This document shows, in pieces, positions 54,413-62,997 of a DNA stretch of 64,000 nucleotides. The stretch lies in NCBI RefSeq assembly GCF_003149745.1, contig NZ_QGEG01000002.1, positions 558,001-622,000 of the forward strand, read 5' to 3'. The notes under the pieces are model-generated. The model had not been told where the DNA came from and ran no database searches. It saw nothing but the letters and a program-made list of their open reading frames with translations. Both the position numbers and the translations under genes were made by a program. Every line of letters begins with the position of its first letter. The first letter of the stretch is position 1. The stretch is from Flagellimonas aquimarina (GTDB lineage: Bacteria > Bacteroidota > Bacteroidia > Flavobacteriales > Flavobacteriaceae).

Positions 54413-56818
54413 CTAATTTCTTAAAGGTTTGCCTGTTTTCAACATATGTTGAATCCTTTCCAATGTTTTTCTCTCAGTACAAAGGGAAAGAAATGCCTCT
54501 CGTTCAATATCTAAAAGATATTGTTCAGAAACATAACTGGCTTCGGATAAATCTCCACCAGCCATCACATAAGCTAACTTATCGGCTATTTTCTTATCAT
54601 GTTCCGAAATGTAATGTCCTGCTTCCATGGAATCTGTTCCAACCAAGAACATTCCCAAAGCCTGTTTTCCAAGAACCTTTACATCCTTTCTTTTAGGAGG
54701 CATTGTATAACCAGCTTCTGCCATTAGTTTGGCATGTGCCTTTGCTGTAGCAATTTGTCTGTCTTTGTTTACAACCACTATATCTTTGCCTTTTTGAAGA
54801 ATTCCTAAATCAAAAGCTTCATAAGCAGATGTGGACACTTTTGCCATACCAATGGTCAAGAAATATTCTTGAAGGATATTCAGCTCAACATCATTTTTTC
54901 TAAACGTATCCGATGCCCTAAGTGCCATTTCTTTGGAACCACCACCGCCAGGGATAACCCCAACACCAAACTCTACCAATCCTATATAAGTCTCTGCTGC
55001 AGCAACTACCTTATCCGCATGCATGGAAAGTTCACAACCTCCACCCAGACACATACCATGTGGAGCAGAAATTGTTGGAATGGATGAATATCGCATTCGC
55101 ATCATGGTATCTTGGAACATCTTTATGGCCATGTTCAGCTCATCATATTCCTGTTCCACTGCCATCATGAAAATCATACCAATGTTGGCACCTACAGAAA
55201 AATTGGCCGCTTGGTTGCCAACTACTAACCCTTGAAAATCTTTTTCAGCAATATCAATTGCTTTATTCAATCCAGCTAAAACATCGCCTCCAATGGTGTT
55301 CATTTTAGACTGAAATTCCAGATTTAGGATTCCATCACCCAAATCTTCAACGACTACACCAGTATTTTTAAAGACTTCATTGGATTTTCTAATGTTGTCC
55401 AATATGATAAATGCATCTTGGCCTGGAATTTTTTCTATCGCCTTCTTGGGAATATCATAAAAATAAGTGGCACCATCTTTAACGGAGTAAAAAGTGTCAA
55501 TACCCGACTCTTTCATTTCACCAACCCAAGAGGCTGCTTCAAGACCTTCGGCCTTAATAAATTCCAAACCTTTTTCCAATCCTACAGCATCCCAGATTTG
55601 GAAAGGTCCATGTTCCCAGCCAAAACCTGCTTTCATGGCATCATCTATCTTGTAAAGCTCATCTGATATTTCTGGAATTCTATGCGAAACATAAGCAAAG
55701 AGTGCCCCAAAACTTTTTCTATAAAATTCTCCGGCTTTATCCTTTCCTGACGTCAAGACCGAAAAACGGTCAACAACCTTATCTATGGTTTTGGTAAGTT
55801 CCAATGTGGCAAACTTGGCACTCTTTTTAGAACGATAATCCATCGTATCCAAATCCAGTGTTAGAATTTCACTTTTTCCGTTGTCGCCTTTTACTTTTTT
55901 ATAAAAACCTTGCCCGGATTTACTGCCCAACCATTTGTTTTTCATCATGGTATCTATGAAATCGGGCAATTGGAACAATTCAATACGCTCATCCTTCTTA
56001 CAGTTATCATGGATTCCATTTGCAACGTGCACCAACGTATCCAAACCTACGACGTCTACCGTACGGAAGGTTGCAGATTTTGGCCTTCCAATGACGGGAC
56101 CGGTAAGTTTATCAACTTCTTCAACTGTCATTCCCAAATCCTTAACAGCGTGGAACAGACTTTGAATACTGAAGATACCAATCCTATTTCCTATAAAAGC
56201 AGGGGTGTCTTTGGCAACAACGGAGGTTTTTCCTAAGTACTGTTCTCCATAACCGTTTAAAAAGTCTAATACTTCCAGAGACGTATCAGGGCCGGGAATA
56301 ATTTCAAAAAGTTTTAGATATCTAGCAGGATTAAAGAAATGTGTTCCACAGAAGTGTTCTTTAAAATCATCACTTCTTCCTTCATTCATGAATTTAATTG
56401 GGATACCTGATGTATTCGAAGTAATTAGAGTACCGGGCTTGCGATATTTTTCCAAGTTCTCAAAAACTTGTTTTTTGATATCCAATCGCTCTACAACCAC
56501 TTCAATTATCCAATCTACATCATTAATTTTTGAGATGTCGTCTTCAAGGTTTCCCGTGGTAATCCTATTAGCGAACTTTTGATGGTAGATAGGTGAGGGT
56601 TTTGATTTTAATGCTGCTGTCAAAGAATCATTGACCAATCGATTACGAACAACCTTATCATCAATGGTTAGCTTCTTTGCTTTTTCTTTTTCGTTTAGTT
56701 CTCTAGGAACTATATCGAGCAATAAAACCTCGACACCAATATTGGCAAAATGACAAGCTATGCCACTTCCCATTATACCAGAACCGATAACGGCAACTTT
56801 ATTGATATGCCTTTTCAT
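54413..56818 (-). CDS. 3-hydroxyacyl-CoA dehydrogenase/enoyl-CoA hydratase fusion (FadN-like order)
   Basis: An 801-residue fusion with the dehydrogenase first: NAD-binding VAVIGSGIMGSGIACHFANIGVEVLLLDI, then THFFNPARYLKLFEIIPG and FIGNRIGIFSIQSLFHAV, followed by a 3HCDH C-domain, and a hydratase/isomerase domain in the last third (IDIAEKDFQGLVVGNQAANFSVGAN, PHGMCLGGGCELSMHADKVVAAAETYIGLVEFGVGVIPGGG). The order is opposite to E. coli FadB and the same as Bacillus FadN. It would do hydration and the second oxidation of beta-oxidation. It lies 13 nt after the MarR gene. Confidence 0.95.
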   Translation of the reverse strand: MKRHINKVAVIGSGIMGSGIACHFANIGVEVLLLDIVPRELNEKEKAKKLTIDDKVVRNRLVNDSLTAALKSKPSPIYHQKFANRITTGNLEDDISKINDVDWIIEVVVERLDIKKQVFENLEKYRKPGTLITSNTSGIPIKFMNEGRSDDFKEHFCGTHFFNPARYLKLFEIIPGPDTSLEVLDFLNGYGEQYLGKTSVVAKDTPAFIGNRIGIFSIQSLFHAVKDLGMTVEEVDKLTGPVIGRPKSATFRTVDVVGLDTLVHVANGIHDNCKKDERIELFQLPDFIDTMMKNKWLGSKSGQGFYKKVKGDNGKSEILTLDLDTMDYRSKKSAKFATLELTKTIDKVVDRFSVLTSGKDKAGEFYRKSFGALFAYVSHRIPEISDELYKIDDAMKAGFGWEHGPFQIWDAVGLEKGLEFIKAEGLEAASWVGEMKESGIDTFYSVKDGATYFYDIPKKAIEKIPGQDAFIILDNIRKSNEVFKNTGVVVEDLGDGILNLEFQSKMNTIGGDVLAGLNKAIDIAEKDFQGLVVGNQAANFSVGANIGMIFMMAVEQEYDELNMAIKMFQDTMMRMRYSSIPTISAPHGMCLGGGCELSMHADKVVAAAETYIGLVEFGVGVIPGGGGSKEMALRASDTFRKNDVELNILQEYFLTIGMAKVSTSAYEAFDLGILQKGKDIVVVNKDRQIATAKAHAKLMAEAGYTMPPKRKDVKVLGKQALGMFLVGTDSMEAGHYISEHDKKIADKLAYVMAGGDLSEASYVSEQYLLDIEREAFLSLCTERKTLERIQHMLKTGKPLRN

Positions 56819-56831
56819 TTATAAACTTAGA

Positions 56832-57281
56832 TTAATTAGCAGTAGTTTTTATGTATACTTTCTTATCCAAGATAAGTCTGTTGATTATGTCAGCAGTTTT
56901 GAAAAATCCTAACAGATCATCATCAGATACATGCTCTCGCACCACTTCGTTAAAACGCAATACCACATCTTTGGAATCCTTTCGTTTTTCCAGCCCTAAA
57001 GCAGTTAAATGGATTAAAACACCTCTGCCGTCTTTTGGATTTGGTTTGCGTTGAATATATCCTTTCTCTTCAATACTTTTTAATATTCTGGATAAGCTGG
57101 TTGCTTCCATGCCCATTTTTGGCCCTAAAGCTGTACTTGGAGTACCTTTTTTTGGATCGATACTTAATAGCGTGAAACCAATTGCCATTGTAAGCCCATA
57201 ATTTCTGGCTTCCTCGTTATACATTTTAATAACAGCTTGCCATGTGGCCCTTAAAGCATAGTCAATGGTTAAATCTTTCAT
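56832..57281 (-). CDS. MarR-family regulator of the beta-oxidation operon
   Basis: A 149-residue MarR protein: DYALRATWQAVIKMYNEEARNYGLTMAIGFTLLSI, a helix-turn-helix STALGPKMGMEATSLSRILKSIEEKGYIQRKPNPKDGRG and an LTALGLEKRKDS wing. It is the first gene of the operon that continues with HAD/ECH, thiolase and acyl-CoA dehydrogenase genes, all spaced by 1-21 nt. A perfect 30-bp palindrome lies 29 nt upstream of the start, and a TAnnTTTG element sits between them. Repression relieved by an acyl-CoA is likely but not shown. Confidence 0.92.
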   Translation of the reverse strand: MKDLTIDYALRATWQAVIKMYNEEARNYGLTMAIGFTLLSIDPKKGTPSTALGPKMGMEATSLSRILKSIEEKGYIQRKPNPKDGRGVLIHLTALGLEKRKDSKDVVLRFNEVVREHVSDDDLLGFFKTADIINRLILDKKVYIKTTAN

Positions 57282-57300
57282 AGAAGAGGTTTGGTGACAT

Positions 57301-57308
57301 CAAATATA
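57301..57308 (-). promoter_or_regulatory. -7 promoter element of the marR-fad operon
   Basis: TATATTTG on the - strand matches the Bacteroidota -7 consensus TAnnTTTG and lies 19 bp upstream of the MarR start. It directly adjoins the 30-bp palindrome, as expected for an operator that covers the promoter region. Confidence 0.6.
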
Positions 57309-57310
57309 TG

Positions 57311-57340
57311 AAAATTTATTATGCATGCATAATAAATTTT
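57311..57340 (-). promoter_or_regulatory. Perfect 30-bp palindrome, probable MarR operator of the fad operon
   Basis: Two 15-nt halves (AAAATTTATTATGCA and its exact reverse complement) meet between 57325 and 57326 without a mismatch. Position relative to the -7 element means the site would cover about -16 to -45, so a bound MarR dimer should block RNA polymerase. The core ATGCATGCAT carries the non-AT part. Confidence 0.85.
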
Positions 57341-57473
57341 AAACATCTCCCAAAATCTTTAGGATGGCTCCTTATCTATTGGTCAATTCAAATAAAGTAT
57401 CCATCAATTTGTCTGGATTAATTCTTTGAGATTGAAGCAAATTGCAGTTTCAACAACTTTTATAAAACATATT

Positions 57474-59048
57474 ATGAAACTAAAAGAATTGCTCTACATG
57501 GTCATTTTTGTATTGGCCATCGTATCATGTAGCAAGGACGATGGTCCGGCTACACCAAAAAACAGCGCGCCAGTGATTAGCGCACAGGTGTTCTCCGCTC
57601 AAGATAATATCTCCGATACCGTGGTGATCGGAACGGTAAAGGCCGCTGACGCCGATGAGGATGCCCTTACCTTTACCATTGTCACCAACAGTGACGCACT
57701 TTTTGAGATTACAGATGCAGGCGCACTTAGCCTTGCCAGTGGTAAGGTATTGGATTTTTCCACCAAGGCAATACACACCTTGGGCATTGGTGTCTCCGAT
57801 GGCACGGACAGTGCCGAGGCCACCATTACCGTTAACGTTACAAATTCCAATGCTGTCCCAGTGGCAGAGGCCCAGACCTTTGAGGCTGAAGAGAACATTG
57901 CCGACGCCAAGGCGATCGGAACGGTAGCTGCCACAGATGATGGCTCCCTTACCTTTTCTATTGCTGTAAACGACAACGATCTCTTTGAGATCACCAGTGC
58001 CGGGGAGCTCAGCTTGGCAGAGGGCAAGACCCTTGACTTTGAGACCGACCAAGAGCACACCATCACGGTTGCCGTGAGCGATGGCACCCACCAAATTGAG
58101 GTGCAGGTGACCATTGAGGTAATCAATGTGATCGATACCCTGGCCGAGGACCCCGCCTCCTTTATCACGACTTGGAACGCGGAAGCGGGAGTAGAGATAA
58201 AGATCGCTATGGGGCAAGGCGATAATTTTGATTTTGACTTTACCGTGGACTGGGGAGATGGCACCGTTGAGGATATCACTATTGATACTGGTGTCATTCA
58301 GCACACCTATGAAACAGACGGCACCTATACCGTGGCCATACAGGGCATTTTCCCTGGCATGGAAATGTTGGGTGATTCAGGTGCTACCCCGTTATTTTTA
58401 GCAAGCATAGAGCAGTGGGGCAGCATCCAATGGGAGACAATGTATGCTGCTTTTTCTGGCTGTACAAACATGGTCTACAATGCCACAGATGTGCCCGACC
58501 TCTCCAATGTGGTAAGTATGTTTAGTATGTTCGATGACGCCAACTCTTTTAATGGGAATATTGGCAACTGGGATGTGAGCAATGTGACGGATATGTCGTT
58601 TATGTTCAATGCTGCCCACTCTTTTAATGGAGACATCAGCGGTTGGGACACCAGCAATGTGACGAACATGTCGTATATGTTCTTTAAGGCCCACTCTTTT
58701 AATGGGGACATCAGCGGTTGGGACACCAGTAATGTGACGAATATGATTGTCATGTTTAAAGGCGCCAGTTCCTTTGACCAAGACCTGGGGTCCTGGAACA
58801 TTGGGAGCTTGACCGGCGCGAAAATGATTAATATGTTGGACAATAGCGGCATGTCCCCTCAGAACCTTAATGCCACGCTTATTGGGTGGCACGCCTTTGT
58901 ACAGCAGAACAATGGGCCCAACGATATTGAACTTGGGCTGGAAGGGCTCACCTCTTGTGGGGAAGAATCCTTTCTTGCCGCTTTTGCACTTGACGTAAAT
59001 TATAACTGGGAATTTGTTGGGGCCACCTTTGAGGAAACCTGTAATTGA
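57474..59048 (+). CDS. BspA-family surface lipoprotein with cadherin-like and PKD-like domains
   Basis: A 524-residue lipoprotein (VSC, Cys19) from ATG 57474; a TTG 16 codons upstream is the longer frame. Order of domains: two cadherin-like repeats (about 30-120 and 122-213, each starting PVISAQVF / PVAEAQTF), a PKD-like module (about 225-295, FTVDWGDGTVEDITIDTG), and DUF285/BspA-type repeats (about 320-450, FNGDISGWDTSNVTNMSYMF). BspA proteins are surface adhesins. The codons are rich in GCC/GGC/ACC and the GC content is visibly higher than that of neighbouring genes. It sits on the opposite strand between two halves of a beta-oxidation locus, ending with its own terminator. Confidence 0.9.
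   Translation: MKLKELLYMVIFVLAIVSCSKDDGPATPKNSAPVISAQVFSAQDNISDTVVIGTVKAADADEDALTFTIVTNSDALFEITDAGALSLASGKVLDFSTKAIHTLGIGVSDGTDSAEATITVNVTNSNAVPVAEAQTFEAEENIADAKAIGTVAATDDGSLTFSIAVNDNDLFEITSAGELSLAEGKTLDFETDQEHTITVAVSDGTHQIEVQVTIEVINVIDTLAEDPASFITTWNAEAGVEIKIAMGQGDNFDFDFTVDWGDGTVEDITIDTGVIQHTYETDGTYTVAIQGIFPGMEMLGDSGATPLFLASIEQWGSIQWETMYAAFSGCTNMVYNATDVPDLSNVVSMFSMFDDANSFNGNIGNWDVSNVTDMSFMFNAAHSFNGDISGWDTSNVTNMSYMFFKAHSFNGDISGWDTSNVTNMIVMFKGASSFDQDLGSWNIGSLTGAKMINMLDNSGMSPQNLNATLIGWHAFVQQNNGPNDIELGLEGLTSCGEESFLAAFALDVNYNWEFVGATFEETCN
58548..58772 (+). repeat. 75-bp tandem repeats in the BspA-type gene
   Basis: Three tandem units of exactly 75 bp (25 codons) start at 58548, 58623 and 58698. 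Units 2 and 3 are almost identical at DNA level (FNGDISGWDTSNVTNM); unit 1 is more diverged (FNGNIGNWDVSNVTDM). A partial unit before and another after show the usual array decay. The near identity of units 2 and 3 suggests recent duplication or slippage. Confidence 0.9.
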
Positions 59049-59100
59049 TGGCCTGACAACACAAAACCAACATACTAAATATAGTTAACCAAGCTATACA

Positions 59101-59130
59101 ACCGCAAGACCATTGGTCTTGCGGTTTTTT
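59101..59130 (+). terminator. Terminator of the BspA-type gene
   Basis: An 11-bp perfect stem ACCGCAAGACC (59101-59111) and GGTCTTGCGGT (59115-59125), loop ATT, followed by TTTTT. It lies about 50 bp past the stop codon. The remaining gap to 59308 holds nothing I can identify. Confidence 0.92.
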
Positions 59131-59308
59131 AATGGTCTGTATGCAAGTTATGGATTACCTTATCAAGAAAGGTCATAGCACCCAAACCCAAAATCAATAA
59201 TGTTATTTACCAAGGAAACATGTGGCGTATATGGATTTTGTTGACAGAACCTCTATATGTCAAAAAACAATAGAAGTTTGAACATGGTTAATTGTTCACT
59301 GCCTTGTC

Positions 59309-61081
59309 TCAATGCCCATAAATATTATTGTATAAATCTAGGTATTTCTCTTTAACAATTTTTCTTCGCAACTTCATTGTAGGTGTCAGGTGGCCATCAT
59401 CAACGCTCCAAACATCTGGTGTCAACCTAAATTGCTTTATCTTTTCCCATTTCGCAAATTCTTCATTGGCCAAGTCCACTTCCTCCTGTATTCTAGAGAT
59501 TATCCGCTCATTTAAAATAATATCAGAGTTTTCCCCAAAGGTGATTTTATGGCGTTCGGCCCATTCAAATAAAAATTCAAAATTTGGCTGAATGAGTGCT
59601 GCGGGCATTTTTTCACCTTCGCCCACTACCATGATCTGCTCAATAAAACGGGATTGCTTAAAACGGTTTTCAAGCAATTGCGGTGCTACATACTTACCGC
59701 CAGAAGTTTTGAACATTTCTTTCTTACGGTCCGTAATTTTTAAAAATCCATCAGCATCCACCTCACCTATATCACCCGTATGAAAGTAACCGTCTATAAT
59801 TACTTCTGCTGTCTTTTCTGAATCTTTGTAATAGCCCATCATTACTTGCGGGCCTTTAATACAGATTTCACCATCTTCTGCAATTTTAACTTCGGTTCGG
59901 TCAATGGGAATTCCTACGGTACCAATTCTAAAACCATTTTCTCGCATATCGTTCACGGAAACCACGGGCGAAGTTTCGGTTAGGCCATAGCCTTCCATGA
60001 CACCCATTTCGGCAGCATTAAAAATTCGTGCCAACCTTGGCTGTAAGGCTGCACTTCCTGAAGCTATAAGTGCAAGATTTCCTCCTAGACCTTCTTTCCA
60101 CTTGCTAAAAATCAATTTCCTGGCTAAACCTAATTTCTTTTCGTACCACCAGCCATTTTTTCCATATGGCTCGTATTTTAGACCTACTTCTACTGCCCAA
60201 AAGAAAAGGTTCTTCTTTATGCCGCTTAGGGCTGCACCTTTAGCAATGATTTTATCATATACTTTTTCTAACAGCCTTGGAACTGCTGTCATCACATGTG
60301 GAGCTGTTTCTTTAAGGTTGTCACTTATGGTCTCTAAAGATTCTGCATAGTAAATCGTTACCCCTCTAAACTGATACAGATAAATAAGCATACGCTCATA
60401 CACATGACAAAGTGGTAAAAAACTTAACGATTTGGTTTCTCCATCCACAATGGGGAATCGTTTAGAGCTTTCTATGGCGTTACTTACCAGATTATTATGG
60501 GATAGCATAACTCCCTTTGGCCGTCCTGTTGTTCCAGAGGTATATATTAATGTGGCCAGATCTTCTGGCCTTACATTTGCTTTTAGCTTTTCTACCTCCT
60601 CTTGATTGGAATCATCCGCTCCCAATTCCAATACCTCTTTCCAGTTTTTACAATTGGACAGACCATCAAAAGAGTAAACATCTTTTAATTTTTTTAGTCT
60701 TGGGGTGACTTCCAATACTTTTTCCAATACTTCATTGCATGAAACAAAGCAATATTTGGCTTCAGAATGGTTTAGTACATATTCGTAATCTGACGCAGAA
60801 ATAGTCGGATATATGGGTACATTTTGAGCACCTATTTGTAGGATACCAATATCCATGATATTCCATTCTGTTCTATTGTTCATGGAAATTACGGCAATCT
60901 TGTCGTTTGGTTTTACCCCCAATTTTAAAAGGGCTCTACTAATTGTATTGGCTTGATCAATATAATCTTTTGTAGAAGTGGCTACCCATTTGCCATCATA
61001 TTTGGTAACAAGTGATTTTTCAAGGGGGAATTTTTCCAATTGATAATATGGAAAATCAAAAAGTCTGGTAACTGTTTGCAT
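59309..61081 (-). CDS. Long-chain fatty acid-CoA ligase
   Basis: A 590-residue AMP-forming ligase from ATG 61081 (MQTVTRLFDFPYYQ); the frame is open 22 codons further upstream. Signature motifs: LIYTSGTTGRPKGVMLSHNN (P-loop), FLPLCHVYERML, MEGYGLTETSPVVSVND, GYFHTGDIGEVDADGFLKITDRKKEMFKTSGGKYV and a C-terminal RRKIVKEKYL. It activates fatty acids to acyl-CoA and so feeds the beta-oxidation operon; in many Flavobacteria such a ligase gene lies next to marR. Here the BspA-type gene separates them. Confidence 0.94.
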   Translation of the reverse strand: MQTVTRLFDFPYYQLEKFPLEKSLVTKYDGKWVATSTKDYIDQANTISRALLKLGVKPNDKIAVISMNNRTEWNIMDIGILQIGAQNVPIYPTISASDYEYVLNHSEAKYCFVSCNEVLEKVLEVTPRLKKLKDVYSFDGLSNCKNWKEVLELGADDSNQEEVEKLKANVRPEDLATLIYTSGTTGRPKGVMLSHNNLVSNAIESSKRFPIVDGETKSLSFLPLCHVYERMLIYLYQFRGVTIYYAESLETISDNLKETAPHVMTAVPRLLEKVYDKIIAKGAALSGIKKNLFFWAVEVGLKYEPYGKNGWWYEKKLGLARKLIFSKWKEGLGGNLALIASGSAALQPRLARIFNAAEMGVMEGYGLTETSPVVSVNDMRENGFRIGTVGIPIDRTEVKIAEDGEICIKGPQVMMGYYKDSEKTAEVIIDGYFHTGDIGEVDADGFLKITDRKKEMFKTSGGKYVAPQLLENRFKQSRFIEQIMVVGEGEKMPAALIQPNFEFLFEWAERHKITFGENSDIILNERIISRIQEEVDLANEEFAKWEKIKQFRLTPDVWSVDDGHLTPTMKLRRKIVKEKYLDLYNNIYGH

Positions 61082-61323
61082 AGTAAGTTTCTGTAAAGTA
61101 ATTGCAAAATAGGGAAAGGAAGCGGGATTATAAAATTGAATTTTCAATTAAAACAGTCATCAATTATTAAAAAACCTTTTGGGGGTACAAGTTTTTTAAA
61201 TAATGCTCATCTAAATAACAACAAACACCCAAAGCATAGGTAGAAAATCACTTTTTCATTTAAACCCCCAAAATATGAGATGTGATTTCAAAGTGTTTGT
61301 TTTGTTTTTTAGACAATTTCAAC

Positions 61324-61497
61324 TTTCCTGTTCAAGCTAGTCCTACTTTGGATAATAAATTGCAATTGAATAATGGAAATCCAAGACGATTAAACCTTAC
61401 TGATGCGGATAAACAGGCTTTGGAAGACTTCCTGTGTACATTAAGAGATGAAACTTTTATAGCTGATGAGAAATTCTCCGATCCGTTTATCAATTAA
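61324..61497 (+). pseudogene. C-terminal remnant of a di-haem cytochrome c peroxidase gene
   Basis: An open frame on the + strand ends with a stretch that matches the C-terminal end of di-haem cytochrome c peroxidases/MauG-like proteins: PTLDNKLQLNNGNPRRLNLT, then DADKQALEDFLCTLRDETF and a terminal DEKFSDPFIN. Only about the last 55 residues remain. No CxxCH haem motif, no signal peptide and no further family sequence can be read upstream to the fatty acid ligase gene. So this is a truncated relic, not a working gene. The family assignment rests on the motif match from memory. Confidence 0.7.
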
Positions 61498-61520
61498 CTT
61501 TTGGGCTTGGTTAGATGTTT

Positions 61521-61883
61521 CTATTTAGTATTGGCAATGGGAACATCTTCAAGTTTGTAATAAATTTTCAGTCCATTTTCTCTTGCCACTCTAACGTCGT
61601 TATCCGCGCCTTTAGACTCGCCTTCTAGCCTAAGCACAGCATCACATTTTAGTAGCATTCTATGTGCAGCGGGATATTGAATTTCTTGCCAAACATCATC
61701 ACCGGGCTCTTTTGCACCAGCCAATTTCAATAAAGGTAACGCTAACCATTCTCCTATGATCGGCATATGTCCCATTCTAAAAAGGGGTAGTGCAGCGGAT
61801 TCTAGATGTTCAAGATTTTTCCTCATGAGTTCTGGGTCATTATTTGTACCACTCCGGTACGGCCCAGCAATTAATATCATCAT
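61521..61883 (-). CDS. DUF4406/nucleoside deoxyribosyltransferase-like protein
   Basis: About 120 residues from ATG 61883 or 61880 (MILIAGPYRSGTNNDPELM). The first strand and loop (IAGPYRSG), the following HMPIIGEWLALPLL, CDAVLRLEGESKGADNDVRVARENGLKIYY are of the DUF4406/nucleoside 2-deoxyribosyltransferase type, with the conserved Asp and Glu near the last strands. The longer open frame (from 61916) adds a poor N-terminus and is not used. Function of this branch is unknown. It precedes a convergent pseudogene remnant. Confidence 0.8.
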   Translation of the reverse strand: MMILIAGPYRSGTNNDPELMRKNLEHLESAALPLFRMGHMPIIGEWLALPLLKLAGAKEPGDDVWQEIQYPAAHRMLLKCDAVLRLEGESKGADNDVRVARENGLKIYYKLEDVPIANTK

Positions 61884-61940
61884 GGTTGTATTTTTTTTTG
61901 TAAAGAAACCCAACAATTACAGAAGAAAAAATAAAGTAGT

Positions 61941-62528
61941 TTAATCGAGGTATGATTTACCGCTACTTTTTAACATACTTAAAAACTCTGGAGTAATCCC
62001 CAAGTAAGATGCAATTTGTTTTTGATTGAGTTTTGACGCTATTGAAGGGTATTTTTCAATGAATATTTCGTACTTCTTTTTGGCAGGTAGAGATAAATTC
62101 TCCAAACCTCTTTGTTGTTCGCGGATGTAAGCGTTTTGCATTAGAATTCTAAAAAACCGCTCAAATTTTGGGATTTCTTGCAGTAAAATTTCAAAATTCA
62201 CCTTACTTAATAGAAGTACGGTAGATGATTCCAAAGCCTCAATACTGAGCATACTTTTCTTTTCTTTTGTAAAGGCATACATGTCGGTTATCCACCAATC
62301 TTTTATACCGAACATAATAGTTGTTTCCCTACCTTCCGGATTCAAGAAATAAGCACGAAGTATCCCTTGCTTTATAAAGGATATAGTGCCGCAAAAAGCA
62401 CCTTGACTTAGAATAATTTGCCCTTTATCTAACTTTTTTTCAATTAAATGAGAGGTGAACACTTTTATTTCTTCGTTGTTAAGCGCTATATGCTTTGAAA
62501 CATTTTGCAATATTGCTTCAAAACTCAT
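61941..62528 (-). CDS. Crp/Fnr-family transcription regulator
   Basis: A 195-residue regulator. The cyclic-nucleotide-binding-like beta roll (about 15-120: LDKGQIILSQGAFCGTISFIKQGILRAYF, GRETTIMFGIKDWWITDMYAF) lacks the typical cAMP-binding Arg-Ser set. A short C-terminal helix-turn-helix (IASYLGITPEFLSMLK) is present. This branch, common in Bacteroidota, does not depend on cAMP. It lies 12 nt after the GNAT gene on the same strand. Confidence 0.9.
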   Translation of the reverse strand: MSFEAILQNVSKHIALNNEEIKVFTSHLIEKKLDKGQIILSQGAFCGTISFIKQGILRAYFLNPEGRETTIMFGIKDWWITDMYAFTKEKKSMLSIEALESSTVLLLSKVNFEILLQEIPKFERFFRILMQNAYIREQQRGLENLSLPAKKKYEIFIEKYPSIASKLNQKQIASYLGITPEFLSMLKSSGKSYLD

Positions 62529-62539
62529 AAGTCCTGTGT

Positions 62540-62995
62540 TTAGGTAAGATGTAGTTTCATTCCCTCGTGGGAATCTACGAAACCTAATACCCTGTAAAAC
62601 TCCAAGGCATCGGGTCGCTTTTTGTCAGTAGTCAATTGTACTACATGAGCGCCTTTGGACCTAGACTGTTCTATGGCCCATTGAAATAGGATTTTGCCAA
62701 TACCTTTTCCACGATAATTTTCATGCACACGAACGGCTTCTATTTGAGCTCTAATCCCTCCTTGATACGTTAAGTACTGAATAAAGCTTAGCTGTAATGT
62801 TCCAATAACGTTTCCAGATTCATCTTCAATCACTACTAATTCTTGGTTTGGGTCATTATTTATGTTCTCAAAAGCTTGTAGGTATTTTTCTGGCAGTGGT
62901 AACCTATAATCTTCACGAAGCTTTCCCAATTTATCGTTGGCAATCATTTGCACAATTAGGGAAACATCTTCTTTTTTAGCTTTACGAATCTGCAA
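62540..62995 (-). CDS. GNAT family acetyltransferase
   Basis: A 151-residue acetyltransferase: MQIRKAKKEDVSLIVQMIANDK at the start, GNVIGTLQLSFIQYLTYQGGIRAQIEAVRVHENYRGKGIGKILFQWAIEQ as the acetyl-CoA core, and RPDALEFYRVLGFVDSHEGMKLHL at the end. Normal size and motifs for a GNAT protein. It lies 2 nt after the DinB gene and 11 nt before the Crp/Fnr gene. Substrate unknown. Confidence 0.92.
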   Translation of the reverse strand: MQIRKAKKEDVSLIVQMIANDKLGKLREDYRLPLPEKYLQAFENINNDPNQELVVIEDESGNVIGTLQLSFIQYLTYQGGIRAQIEAVRVHENYRGKGIGKILFQWAIEQSRSKGAHVVQLTTDKKRPDALEFYRVLGFVDSHEGMKLHLT

Positions 62996-62997
62996 GA

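Noticed and set aside
57525..58304. Antisense open frames of 259 and 232 codons inside the BspA-type gene
   Set aside because: They lie entirely within a gene with clear lipoprotein signal, domains and terminator; long antisense frames arise from its GC-rich codon bias.
58548..58772. Tandem repeats considered as a CRISPR array
   Set aside because: The units are contiguous 75-bp coding repeats without unique spacers and encode DUF285 repeats.
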